This document shows positions 33,151 through 40,285 of a DNA stretch of 64,000 bases, piece by piece (the first letter of the stretch is position 1; each line of letters begins with the position of its first letter). The notes below the pieces were generated by a model that searched no databases, was not told where the DNA came from, and saw only the letters and a program-made list of their open reading frames with translations. The translations under genes were made by a program, and so were the position numbers. The DNA comes from DATDFB01 sp036522835 (GTDB taxonomy: Bacteria; Acidobacteriota; Thermoanaerobaculia; Gp7-AA8). The DNA is taken from positions 4,999-68,998 of the forward strand of contig DATDFB010000228.1 of assembly GCA_036522835.1 (NCBI GenBank). The letters are read 5' to 3'.

Positions 33151-34679
33151 CCACTTCGAAAATACGCTTTATCCAGCGCTCGGTAGTGAATCGCCTCTGC
33201 AAGATGCGCTGACTCAATCCTTTCGCTCCCCGCGAGGTCTGCGATCGTCCGCGCAACCTTCAAGACCCGGTCGTACGCGCGCGCCGAGAGCGCCAGCCGC
33301 GACATCGCCTGCTCGAGGAGCCGCCGCGACGGCGCGTCGAGCTCGCAGAACTTGCGCATCGCCCGTGGCGTCATCTCGGCATTCGATTGGATCTGCGGCT
33401 TCCGGAAGCGCTCGCGCTGGAGCAGCCTCGCGGCGTCGACGCGGTCGCGGATTGCGGCCGAGGGCTCGCCTGCCGTCGTCGACGCGATCTCCTCGGCCGA
33501 CAGCGCCGGCACCTCCACCTGCAGATCGATCCGGTCGAGCAGCGGGCCGGAGATCTTCGCGAGATACCGCGAGATCTGGATCGGCGAGCAGAGGCACTCG
33601 CGCCGGGCGTCGTTGAAATAGCCGCACGGGCAGGGATTGAGCGCCGCGGCGAGCGTGAAGCGCGAGGGGAACGTCACCGTGCGCGTCACGCGCGCGATCG
33701 TGACGATGCCGTCCTCCATCGGCTGGCGCAGCACTTCGAGCGTATCGCGGCGGAACTCCGGCAGCTCGTCGAGGAACAGCACGCCGTGATGCGCGAGGCT
33801 CACCTCCCCCGGCTTCGGCGGCGTCCCTCCGCCGACGAGCGCCGCGTTCGACAGCGTGTGATGCGGGGCGCGGAATGCCCGCCGCGTCAGGAGGCCGCTG
33901 CCCGCCGGCAGAAGTCCGGCGACCGAGTGAATCTTCGTCGTGACGATCGACTCCTCGATCGACAGCCGCGGCAGGATCGACGGCAATCGTTTCGCCAGCA
34001 TCGTTTTCCCGGAGCCTGGCGGACCGACCATGAGGATGTTGTGTCCCCCCGCCGCCGCCACTTCGAGCGCGCGTTTGGCCTGCGCCTGCCCGCTCACCTC
34101 GGCGTAGTCCGCGCTCTCCGGCGGCGTCTCCGCGACCGCCGCGGGCGTGGTCGGTTCTACGATTTGTAGACCCTTCAGATGGCGAACGAGCGCCGGCAAA
34201 TGCGCGACGCCGATCACGCGCAGCGACCGCACCGCCGCCGCCTCGTTGGCGTTCGCGATGGGGACGACGAGCTCGCGCACGCGTTCGCGCGCGACCGCCG
34301 CGGCGATCGACAGCGCTCCGCGCACCGGCGCGATTCCGCCGTCGAGCGACAGCTCGCCGACGAACACGCGCCCGTCGATCTCCTCCGCCTTCAGCATCTC
34401 CATCGCCTGGAGGATGCCGAGGGCGATCGGAAGATCGAAGGCGGAGCCTTCCTTCTTCACGTCGGCCGGAGAGAGATTGACTGTGACGTGGCGGGCCGGC
34501 CACCAGAAGCCACAGTTAAACAGCGCGGAGCGGACGCGTGAGAACGCCTCGCGCACCGCAGGGTCGGGCAAGCCGACCATGACGAATTTCGGCTGCCCGT
34601 GTTCGACCGCGTCGACCTCGACAGTGATACGGACAGCGTCGATTCCCAACGTGGCAGCGCTCCATACTTTGGCCAGCAT
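33147..34679 (-). CDS. comM: YifB/ComM-family Mg chelatase-like AAA+ ATPase
   Basis: 510-residue ComM-family helicase, which promotes branch migration during natural transformation and recombination. The N-terminal Lon-protease-like domain includes VGLPDPAVREAFSRVRSAL and VNLSPADVKKEGSAFDLP. The AAA+ core follows with Walker A GPPGSGKTMLAKR near residue 219 and LFLDELPEF near 300. The zinc-like cysteines lie in NPCPCGYF and CLCSP. The C-terminal Mg-chelatase domain completes the protein. Its 3' end overlaps the putative toxin-antitoxin promoter. Confidence 0.94.
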   Translation of the reverse strand: MLAKVWSAATLGIDAVRITVEVDAVEHGQPKFVMVGLPDPAVREAFSRVRSALFNCGFWWPARHVTVNLSPADVKKEGSAFDLPIALGILQAMEMLKAEEIDGRVFVGELSLDGGIAPVRGALSIAAAVARERVRELVVPIANANEAAAVRSLRVIGVAHLPALVRHLKGLQIVEPTTPAAVAETPPESADYAEVSGQAQAKRALEVAAAGGHNILMVGPPGSGKTMLAKRLPSILPRLSIEESIVTTKIHSVAGLLPAGSGLLTRRAFRAPHHTLSNAALVGGGTPPKPGEVSLAHHGVLFLDELPEFRRDTLEVLRQPMEDGIVTIARVTRTVTFPSRFTLAAALNPCPCGYFNDARRECLCSPIQISRYLAKISGPLLDRIDLQVEVPALSAEEIASTTAGEPSAAIRDRVDAARLLQRERFRKPQIQSNAEMTPRAMRKFCELDAPSRRLLEQAMSRLALSARAYDRVLKVARTIADLAGSERIESAHLAEAIHYRALDKAYFRSG

Positions 34680-34740
34680 GGCATGTCGCGACCACGCGCT
34701 CGTTTCTCAATCCGAGGCTACCTCGGACTGCCGAATCGTG

Positions 34741-34789
34741 CAAGCATTGTGGACGCTCTGACAGCGGCGGCATGGCCGCCGCACTCCAA
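34741..34789. repeat. Palindromic element (family A, copy 4)
   Basis: CAAGCATTGTGGA followed by CAGCGGCGGCATGGCCGCCG and CACTCC, ending two bases before the ATG of the M20 dipeptidase gene. The CAAGCATTGTGGA flank is shared with the copy near 56596. Confidence 0.8.
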
Positions 34790-34790
34790 A

Positions 34791-36221
34791 ATGATTCACG
34801 CGCTCCTATTCACCCTCACCGTTGCCGCGCAGCGCGCGGTGCTCGACGAATTCACGCAGCTCCTGGCCATCCCGAACCTCGCCGCCGACGCGCCGAACAT
34901 CCAGCGCAACGCCGCGGCGATCCGGGCCATGTTCGACAAGCGCGGCCTCAGCACGCGATTTCTGACGATGGAGGGCGCGCCGCCGATCGTCGTCGCCGAT
35001 TACAAAGTCCCCGGCGCGACGAAGACGATCGCCTACTACGCGCATTACGACGGCCAGCCGGTCGACGCCGCGCAATGGAAATCGCCGCCGTGGACGCCGG
35101 TCATGCGCGACGCTGCGGGGCACGACGTCGACTGGCGCAACGCCGCGGCGATCGATCCCGAGTGGCGCCTCTACGCGCGCTCCGCCGGCGACGACAAGGC
35201 GCCGATCGTGGCCATGGCCGCGGCGCTCGATCAGCTCAAAGCGGCGGGGAAGAAGCCGTCGCAGAACCTCCGCTTCGTCTTCGAGGGCGAAGAGGAAGCG
35301 GGCTCGCCGCACCTCGCCGCGTATCTCGCGAAATATCCCGACGTCTTGCGGCCCGACGCCTGGGTTCTCTGCGATGGCCCGGTGCACCAGAGCCGGCGCA
35401 TGCAGCTCTTCTTCGGGGCGCGCGGCGTCGTCGACCTCGAGCTCACCGTCTACGGCCCGGTCAAGGCGCTGCACGACGGGCACTACGGCAACTGGGTGCC
35501 GAACCCGATCGTCCGGCTGACGCACCTCATCGACTCGATGCGCGACGAGAGCGGCCGCATCCTCATCAAAGGCTTCTACGACGACGTGCGACCGCCGACG
35601 GCAAGCGAGATGGCCGCGCTGAAGAACGTCCCGCCCGTCGAAGAGGAGCTGAGGCGCGAGTTCGCCATCGGAGCAACCGAGCGGAAGTTCCTCAACGACG
35701 CGCTGCTCTTCCCGGCGCTGAACGTCCGCGGCATCGCCGCGGGGCGTGTCGGCGCGCAGGCGTCGAACTCGATCCCGACTGAGGCGCGGGCGTCGATCGA
35801 CTTCCGGCTCGTGCCGGCGCAGACGCCGGAGTCCGTCAAGACGCTCGTCGAGCAGCATCTCGCGGCGCAAGGCTGGACGATTGTCCGCGACGTTCCCGAC
35901 ACCCCTACGCGTCTCGCGCATGCGAACGTCCTCCGCGTCGAGTGGGGTCCCGGTTATCCCTCCGCGCGTACGCCGCTGGACGCGCCGTTGTCACGCAGCG
36001 CCGCCGCCGTCATGCGCGCCGCCGGGCACGATCCCGTTCTTCTCCCCACTCTCGGGGGCAGCATTCCGATGTACCTCTTCCAGCAGCCCGGCAACACGCC
36101 GGTCATCGGCCTGCCGATCGCCAATCACGACGACAACCAGCACGCCGCGAACGAGAATTTGCGCCTGCAGAACCTGTGGGACGGCATCGACGTCTACGCC
36201 GCGCTCTTCACCGGCCTGTGA
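34791..36221 (+). CDS. M20-family dipeptidase
   Basis: 476-residue zinc dipeptidase-type peptidase with a possible weak signal or anchor at its N-terminus (IHALLFTLTVAAQ). Metal-binding motifs are YYAHYDGQPVD near residue 88, GDDKAPIVAMAAAL near 134 and FEGEEEAGSPHL near 165. A late HDDNQHAANENLRL holds the last ligand. It should cleave dipeptides or N-acyl amino acids. The ATG directly follows a family A palindrome, so its 5' leader is largely repeat sequence. Confidence 0.9.
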   Translation: MIHALLFTLTVAAQRAVLDEFTQLLAIPNLAADAPNIQRNAAAIRAMFDKRGLSTRFLTMEGAPPIVVADYKVPGATKTIAYYAHYDGQPVDAAQWKSPPWTPVMRDAAGHDVDWRNAAAIDPEWRLYARSAGDDKAPIVAMAAALDQLKAAGKKPSQNLRFVFEGEEEAGSPHLAAYLAKYPDVLRPDAWVLCDGPVHQSRRMQLFFGARGVVDLELTVYGPVKALHDGHYGNWVPNPIVRLTHLIDSMRDESGRILIKGFYDDVRPPTASEMAALKNVPPVEEELRREFAIGATERKFLNDALLFPALNVRGIAAGRVGAQASNSIPTEARASIDFRLVPAQTPESVKTLVEQHLAAQGWTIVRDVPDTPTRLAHANVLRVEWGPGYPSARTPLDAPLSRSAAAVMRAAGHDPVLLPTLGGSIPMYLFQQPGNTPVIGLPIANHDDNQHAANENLRLQNLWDGIDVYAALFTGL

Positions 36222-36251
36222 CTTGGCAGGCGGCGTGATAGAACTCGCAGC

Positions 36252-36545
36252 ATGCACATTGCCGTTCCGCACCGCACCGACCGTGAGACCGCCAAGCGCC
36301 GCATCGCCCAGCGGCTCGATCAGCTCCTCGCTCAGTACAAGCACTACCTGAGCGACCACGAGACGCACTGGGAGGGCGACACCCTCCACTTCAGCGGCGC
36401 CGCGCGCGGCTTCAAGGCGAACGGAACCGTCGACGTGACCGACAGCGACGTCATCATCGACGGCAAGCTCCCGCTGATCGCCAGACCCTTCGAGCCGCGC
36501 ATCAAGAGCACGATCGAAAAAGAAGCGAACGCGATGTTCGGGTGA
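36252..36545 (+). CDS. Polyhydroxyalkanoate-system (PHA granule region) protein
   Basis: 97-residue protein matching the PHA_gran_rgn family: RTDRETAKRRIAQRLDQLL, then WEGDTLHFSGAARGFKANGTVDV and a final IKSTIEKEANAMFG. Family members are often encoded near polyhydroxyalkanoate genes, but no such genes lie in this window and the molecular role is unknown. Confidence 0.8.
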   Translation: MHIAVPHRTDRETAKRRIAQRLDQLLAQYKHYLSDHETHWEGDTLHFSGAARGFKANGTVDVTDSDVIIDGKLPLIARPFEPRIKSTIEKEANAMFG

Positions 36546-36574
36546 TGCGGAGTGCGGCGGCCGAGCCGCCGCTG
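36545..36574. repeat. Palindromic element (family A, copy 5)
   Basis: A single-arm copy (TGCGGAGTGCGGCGGCCGAG, then CCGCCGCTG) between the convergent PHA-system and muramidase genes, starting at the former's stop codon. Confidence 0.75.
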
Positions 36575-36578
36575 CCAA

Positions 36579-37163
36579 TCAGGCGATGCAGGACTCGACC
36601 AGATCCGCCTCCGCGTCGCGCCGCTTCAGCAATCCGTCCAGCCCCTTCCCCTCCCACAGCCGCTTCATGGCCCGGATCTGATCGGCGATCCCCTGGAGGT
36701 CGCCCTTCGGCACGAGGTCGCGGATGGCGCGCATCTCGGCGCGGCTGTCGCCGTTCATCGACGTGCCGCGGTTGTAGACGAGCGAGAAGAGCGCCCCCTG
36801 CGCGTCAGCCGGAAGATCATCGACGCCGGGGAATGCCTGCTGCGTCAGCTTCTGGTACTTCGGCACCGAGCGCTCGAGGAAGACCGACTCTGCGTCGCTG
36901 CTCTTGATCTTGATCGTCTTGAGGCTCGGCGCCTTCGCCTTCGCTTCCGTTCCCTTCAAGCCGACGACCTGCGTCAGCGTCGTGAAGTCGCCGGCGCTGA
37001 GAAGCGGCGCCCAGTCGTTCTGGAAGTCGCCCGCGGATTCGTATCCGAGGTCGTAGCCGAGGCCGATCGTGATGCCGGAATCGCCGCCGGGCCAGTCGCT
37101 CGGCTGATCGATCCCCTCGTACTGAAAAATCAAATTCTTCGCCTTCTCCGTCAAAGGTTCCAT
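36579..37163 (-). CDS. Pesticin/phage-lysozyme-type muramidase
   Basis: 194-residue protein resembling the lysozyme-like catalytic domain of pesticin and GH24 phage lysozymes. The probable catalytic glutamate is E16 (FQYEG). The following loop WPGGDSGITIGLGYDLGY carries the Asp and Thr of the Glu-Asp-Thr active site. There is no signal peptide, so it would need a holin-like or type VI-like route, or act on the cell's own wall. No phage genes are adjacent. A GAGGAG sits before the ATG. Confidence 0.78.
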   Translation of the reverse strand: MEPLTEKAKNLIFQYEGIDQPSDWPGGDSGITIGLGYDLGYESAGDFQNDWAPLLSAGDFTTLTQVVGLKGTEAKAKAPSLKTIKIKSSDAESVFLERSVPKYQKLTQQAFPGVDDLPADAQGALFSLVYNRGTSMNGDSRAEMRAIRDLVPKGDLQGIADQIRAMKRLWEGKGLDGLLKRRDAEADLVESCIA

Positions 37164-37195
37164 GGCGGGCTCCTCAATGTATGGATATGCGGAGA

Positions 37196-37224
37196 ATTAT
37201 ATGAATTTATCAGTCGACGTGAAA
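37196..37224 (-). promoter_or_regulatory. Probable promoter of the muramidase gene
   Basis: On the minus strand TTTCAC (37224-37219) and a perfect TATAAT (37201-37196) are 17 bases apart. They overlap the 3' end of the preceding small gene. Confidence 0.5.
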
Positions 37225-37425
37225 GATTTTCTTCAGCGCATCGACGTTCGGGTCGACGAAGAGGCGTCCGTCGACTTCGAGGGCCGGGTCCGTGCCGAGG
37301 TGGAACGTCTTCGACTGGAACTGCTCGGGGGTGAGCATCTCGTAGGAGACGTGGTAGCGCGTCAGGAAGCCTTGGATCAGGCTGGTTTTATGTCGTTGTG
37401 ATCCGGGGACAAATCGTACTTGCAT
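37210..37425 (-). CDS. Small glutaredoxin/thioredoxin-fold-like protein lacking CxxC
   Basis: 71-residue protein whose layout (VRFVPGSQRHKTSLIQGFL, then YHVSYEMLTPEQF and ALEVDGRLFVDPNVDALKKIF) follows the glutaredoxin/Spx pattern. The position of the redox CxxC is SQRH instead, so it should not be a redox enzyme. GGAGG directly precedes the ATG. It ends 46 bases before the muramidase start. The assignment rests only on pattern. Confidence 0.5.
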   Translation of the reverse strand: MQVRFVPGSQRHKTSLIQGFLTRYHVSYEMLTPEQFQSKTFHLGTDPALEVDGRLFVDPNVDALKKIFHVD

Positions 37426-37463
37426 CCTCCCCTCCCCTTTCGCCCAGAGACTGGGTCGATCAG

Positions 37464-37469
37464 TATACT
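37464..37469 (+). promoter_or_regulatory. -10-like box (TATACT), leaderless start
   Basis: TATACT ends 6 bases before the GTG at 37476, with no Shine-Dalgarno sequence. Confidence 0.45.
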
Positions 37470-37475
37470 CCTCGA

Positions 37476-38630
37476 GTGCGCCTGCTCCGGCTCGTTTTCA
37501 AGAACGCGCTGCGGAACCGCCGGCGCACCGTTCTCACGGCGTTGAGCGTCGCCGTCTCCCTCTTCCTCCTCGTCAGCCTCCGCACCCTCACCATCGAGAT
37601 CAAAGGCGACTCGCTCATGACAGAGCAATCGACGCGCCGACTCATCACCCGCAGCGGCGTGTCTCTGGCGGTGCCGCTGCCGCTCGCGTACAAGGAGCGG
37701 CTGCGGCGCCTCGGCGGCTCCGACATCGTCGCCGAGTACCAGTGGTTCCCCTGCTACTACAAGGAGCCGCGCGAGCCGATGATCGTCATCGCCACGGCGC
37801 CGGAGTTCTGCGGCACGGATCCCGAATACCCGACCTCGCCGGCCGAGCTGAAGGCGTTTACGGACGACGTCACCGGGGCGTTGATCCCGATGAAGATGAT
37901 GGAGCGCTTCGGCTGGAAGCTCGGCGACCGCGTCACCTTCACCGGCACCATCTTCCCGTTCAACCTCGATCTCGTCATCCGCGGCACCTTCACCGGCCCG
38001 GCGCAGAACGCGCCCGTCTGCCACTACCGCTACGTCAACGAGCTCCTGCGCCGCACCATGCCCAGCCGCGCCGACAAGACCATGGCCTTCATCGTGCGGA
38101 CGTCGGCGGATCACTCGCCCGCGGCGTTGTCGCGGCAGATCGACGACGCCTTCCGCAACTCCGACGTCCCCACCCGCACCGAGTCCGAGAAGGACTTCGT
38201 CCTCGGGTTTTCCTCGATGCTCGGCAACGTGGCCATGTTCATCAGCTTCATCGCCGTCGCCGTCGTCTTCGCCATCGTGCTCGTGGCCACGAACACGATG
38301 TCGATGGCCGTCCGCGAGCGGACGCACGAGATCGCCGTGCTCAAGACCTTGGGCTTCCGCCCGGCGCAGGTGCTCCTGATGTTCGTGGCCGAGTCGGTCC
38401 TCATCTCCGGCGGCGGCGCCATCGCCGGCATCGCTGGCGCGCGGCTCTTTTTCACCATCTTCGACATCTACACGCTGACGAACGGCATCGTGCAGCACTT
38501 CGACATCCAGGCACCGACGGTGATCCTCGCCGTCGGCGTGGCGCTGGCCATGTCGATCGTCAGCGCCGTCATCCCGGCGTGGCGGGGCGCCGCGCGGCCG
38601 ATCGCCGCGGGGCTGCGCGAGGTGGCGTGA
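37476..38630 (+). CDS. FtsX-like ABC transporter permease
   Basis: 384-residue permease of the MacB/FtsX type. One N-terminal helix (TALSVAVSLFLLVSL, residues 20-34) is followed by a periplasmic domain of about 210 residues. Three C-terminal helices come next, with the family segment RERTHEIAVLKTLGFRPAQV near residue 285. It probably belongs to a lipoprotein- or signal-handling mechanotransmission transporter. The start is a GTG with a -10-like box 6 bases upstream. It overlaps the second permease by TGATG. Confidence 0.9.
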   Translation: MRLLRLVFKNALRNRRRTVLTALSVAVSLFLLVSLRTLTIEIKGDSLMTEQSTRRLITRSGVSLAVPLPLAYKERLRRLGGSDIVAEYQWFPCYYKEPREPMIVIATAPEFCGTDPEYPTSPAELKAFTDDVTGALIPMKMMERFGWKLGDRVTFTGTIFPFNLDLVIRGTFTGPAQNAPVCHYRYVNELLRRTMPSRADKTMAFIVRTSADHSPAALSRQIDDAFRNSDVPTRTESEKDFVLGFSSMLGNVAMFISFIAVAVVFAIVLVATNTMSMAVRERTHEIAVLKTLGFRPAQVLLMFVAESVLISGGGAIAGIAGARLFFTIFDIYTLTNGIVQHFDIQAPTVILAVGVALAMSIVSAVIPAWRGAARPIAAGLREVA

Positions 38631-39790
38631 TGTTCGTCCCGATCAAGTACAACCTCCGCAACCTCCTCGTACGCCGCACCTCGACGCTCCTGACGGTCTT
38701 CGGCATCGGCGTCAGCGTGGCCGTCTTCGTCTCCGTCATGGCCCTCGTCGAAGGGATCCGCGAGACCTTCGTGACCACCGGCGAGGCGCTCAACGTCCTG
38801 GCCATCCGCAACGGCGCGCAGAGCGAGACCGGGAGCCTGATCGAGCCGTCGTCGGCGCTCGTGGCGCGCACGATCCGCGGCGCAGCCAAAGGCGCGGACG
38901 GCGAGCCGCTCGTCTCGATCGAGCGGATCGTCTACGTCCAGGAGCCGCGTCTGACGACCGGCTCCTCGAACATCGTGATCCGCGGCCTCGGCGAGACCGG
39001 ACGCACGCTCCGCCCCGTCGTGCATCTCGTCAACGGACGCTGGTACGTGCCCGGCCGGCGCGAGCTGACGGTGAGCCGCACGATCGCCGAGCGCTTCCGC
39101 AACACCAGCCTGGGGGACGAGCTCGTCTCCGGCCGCGCGCACTTCCGCGTCGTCGGCATCTTCGAGGCCGGCCGCTCCGCGTACGCCTCGGAGATGTGGA
39201 CAGCAGCCGAGGACATCGGCTCGGCCTTCGACCGCGTCAACTACTCGAACATCCTGGCGCGCGCCGCCGACCGCGGCAGCGTGCGGACCGTGATCGACGC
39301 CCTCTCCGACGATCCGCGCATGCGCTTCGACGCCAAGAGCGAGCGCGCCTTTTACGCGGAGCAGACGAAGGCGGCCACGCCGGTGAAGATCCTCGGCAAC
39401 ATCATCGCCATCGTCATGGCCGTCGGCTCGGCGTTCGCAGCGATGAACACGATGTATGCCGCCGTGGCCTCGCGCGGGCGGGAGGTGGCGGTGCTGCGGG
39501 CCTTGGGCTTCTCGCGCGCGGCGATCGCCTTCTCGTTCGTGACCGAGGCCGTGCTCTTGTCGATCGCGGGCGGCATCGTGGGAGGCATCGGCGTCACGCC
39601 GCTCAACGGCCTCTCCACCGGCACGACGAACTGGTTCACCTTCAGCGAGATGAACTTCGCCTTCGCCGTGACGGCGCCGCTCTTCGCGCGCGGGGTGCTC
39701 TTCGCCGCGGTCATGGGCCTGGCCGGCGGAATCCTTCCCGCGCTGCGGGCGAGCCGGATGTCGCCGGCGACGGCCATGCGGGCGTTGTGA
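38630..39790 (+). CDS. FtsX-like ABC transporter permease
   Basis: 386-residue permease with the same architecture as its upstream neighbour: LLTVFGIGVSVAVFVSV near residue 20, a periplasmic domain, and three terminal helices with SRGREVAVLRALGFSRAAI near residue 280 and ALRASRMSPATAMRAL at the end. The pair likely forms a heterodimeric permease. No ATP-binding subunit or membrane-fusion protein lies on either side, so the ATPase must be encoded elsewhere. Confidence 0.9.
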   Translation: MFVPIKYNLRNLLVRRTSTLLTVFGIGVSVAVFVSVMALVEGIRETFVTTGEALNVLAIRNGAQSETGSLIEPSSALVARTIRGAAKGADGEPLVSIERIVYVQEPRLTTGSSNIVIRGLGETGRTLRPVVHLVNGRWYVPGRRELTVSRTIAERFRNTSLGDELVSGRAHFRVVGIFEAGRSAYASEMWTAAEDIGSAFDRVNYSNILARAADRGSVRTVIDALSDDPRMRFDAKSERAFYAEQTKAATPVKILGNIIAIVMAVGSAFAAMNTMYAAVASRGREVAVLRALGFSRAAIAFSFVTEAVLLSIAGGIVGGIGVTPLNGLSTGTTNWFTFSEMNFAFAVTAPLFARGVLFAAVMGLAGGILPALRASRMSPATAMRAL

Positions 39791-39798
39791 TCCGACGA

Positions 39799-39867
39799 GG
39801 GGGCGGGGCGCAGATCATGGGCTCGCGACATCGCCACCTGCGCCCTGCCCCTGCGCCCCGCGCCCTC
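39799..39867. repeat. Inverted repeat of GGGGCGCAG/CTGCGCCCC units (family H, copy 2)
   Basis: A left GGGGGCGGGGCGCAG faces right units CTGCGCCCTGCCCCTGCGCC, between the second permease and the next gene. It is related to 498-560. Confidence 0.65.
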
Positions 39868-39885
39868 TTTATGGCACCATGAGAC

Positions 39886-40284
39886 ATGGACGACACCGCC
39901 CGTCTCATCGTCACCGTTCTGCTCACCGCCTTCGTCATCGAGCGCATCGTGGCCGCGCTCCTGTTCTTCAACGACACGCCTGCCGGGCCGGAGCGGACGC
40001 GAAAGATCTACCGCATTCTCATCACCGGCGTTCTCGCGGCGGTGGCGGTGTGGCTGGCGAACATCCGCCTTCTGGCGCGGCTGAATCCGGGTACGCCGGC
40101 GTGGGCCGACTTCGCGCTGTCATGGCTCGTGCTCGTCGGCGGCGCCGACCGGATCAAGGAGTTCGTCGCGCCGGGCGGCGGAGGGAGTGCCGCCGCGCCG
40201 AAGAAGCAGGAGCTGCCGCCGATTCAGTTCGTCATCGAGGAAAAGGACGGCACGACCACCGTCAAGCAGTTCCACGCGAGCTGA
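39886..40284 (+). CDS. Membrane protein of unknown function
   Basis: 132-residue protein with three probable membrane segments (LIVTVLLTAFVIERIVAALL, ILITGVLAAVAVWLA and FALSWLVLVGG). A Gly/Ala/Pro linker and a short soluble tail follow (IQFVIEEKDGTTTVKQF). It ends 1 base before the HYDIN-like protein gene, so the two are probably one operon. The family is not recognised. Confidence 0.65.
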   Translation: MDDTARLIVTVLLTAFVIERIVAALLFFNDTPAGPERTRKIYRILITGVLAAVAVWLANIRLLARLNPGTPAWADFALSWLVLVGGADRIKEFVAPGGGGSAAAPKKQELPPIQFVIEEKDGTTTVKQFHAS

Positions 40285-40285
40285 C

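Noticed and set aside
37162..37401. Plus-strand small gene opposite the thioredoxin-like gene
   Set aside because: No ribosome binding site and shadow composition. The minus-strand frame has GGAGG before its ATG.
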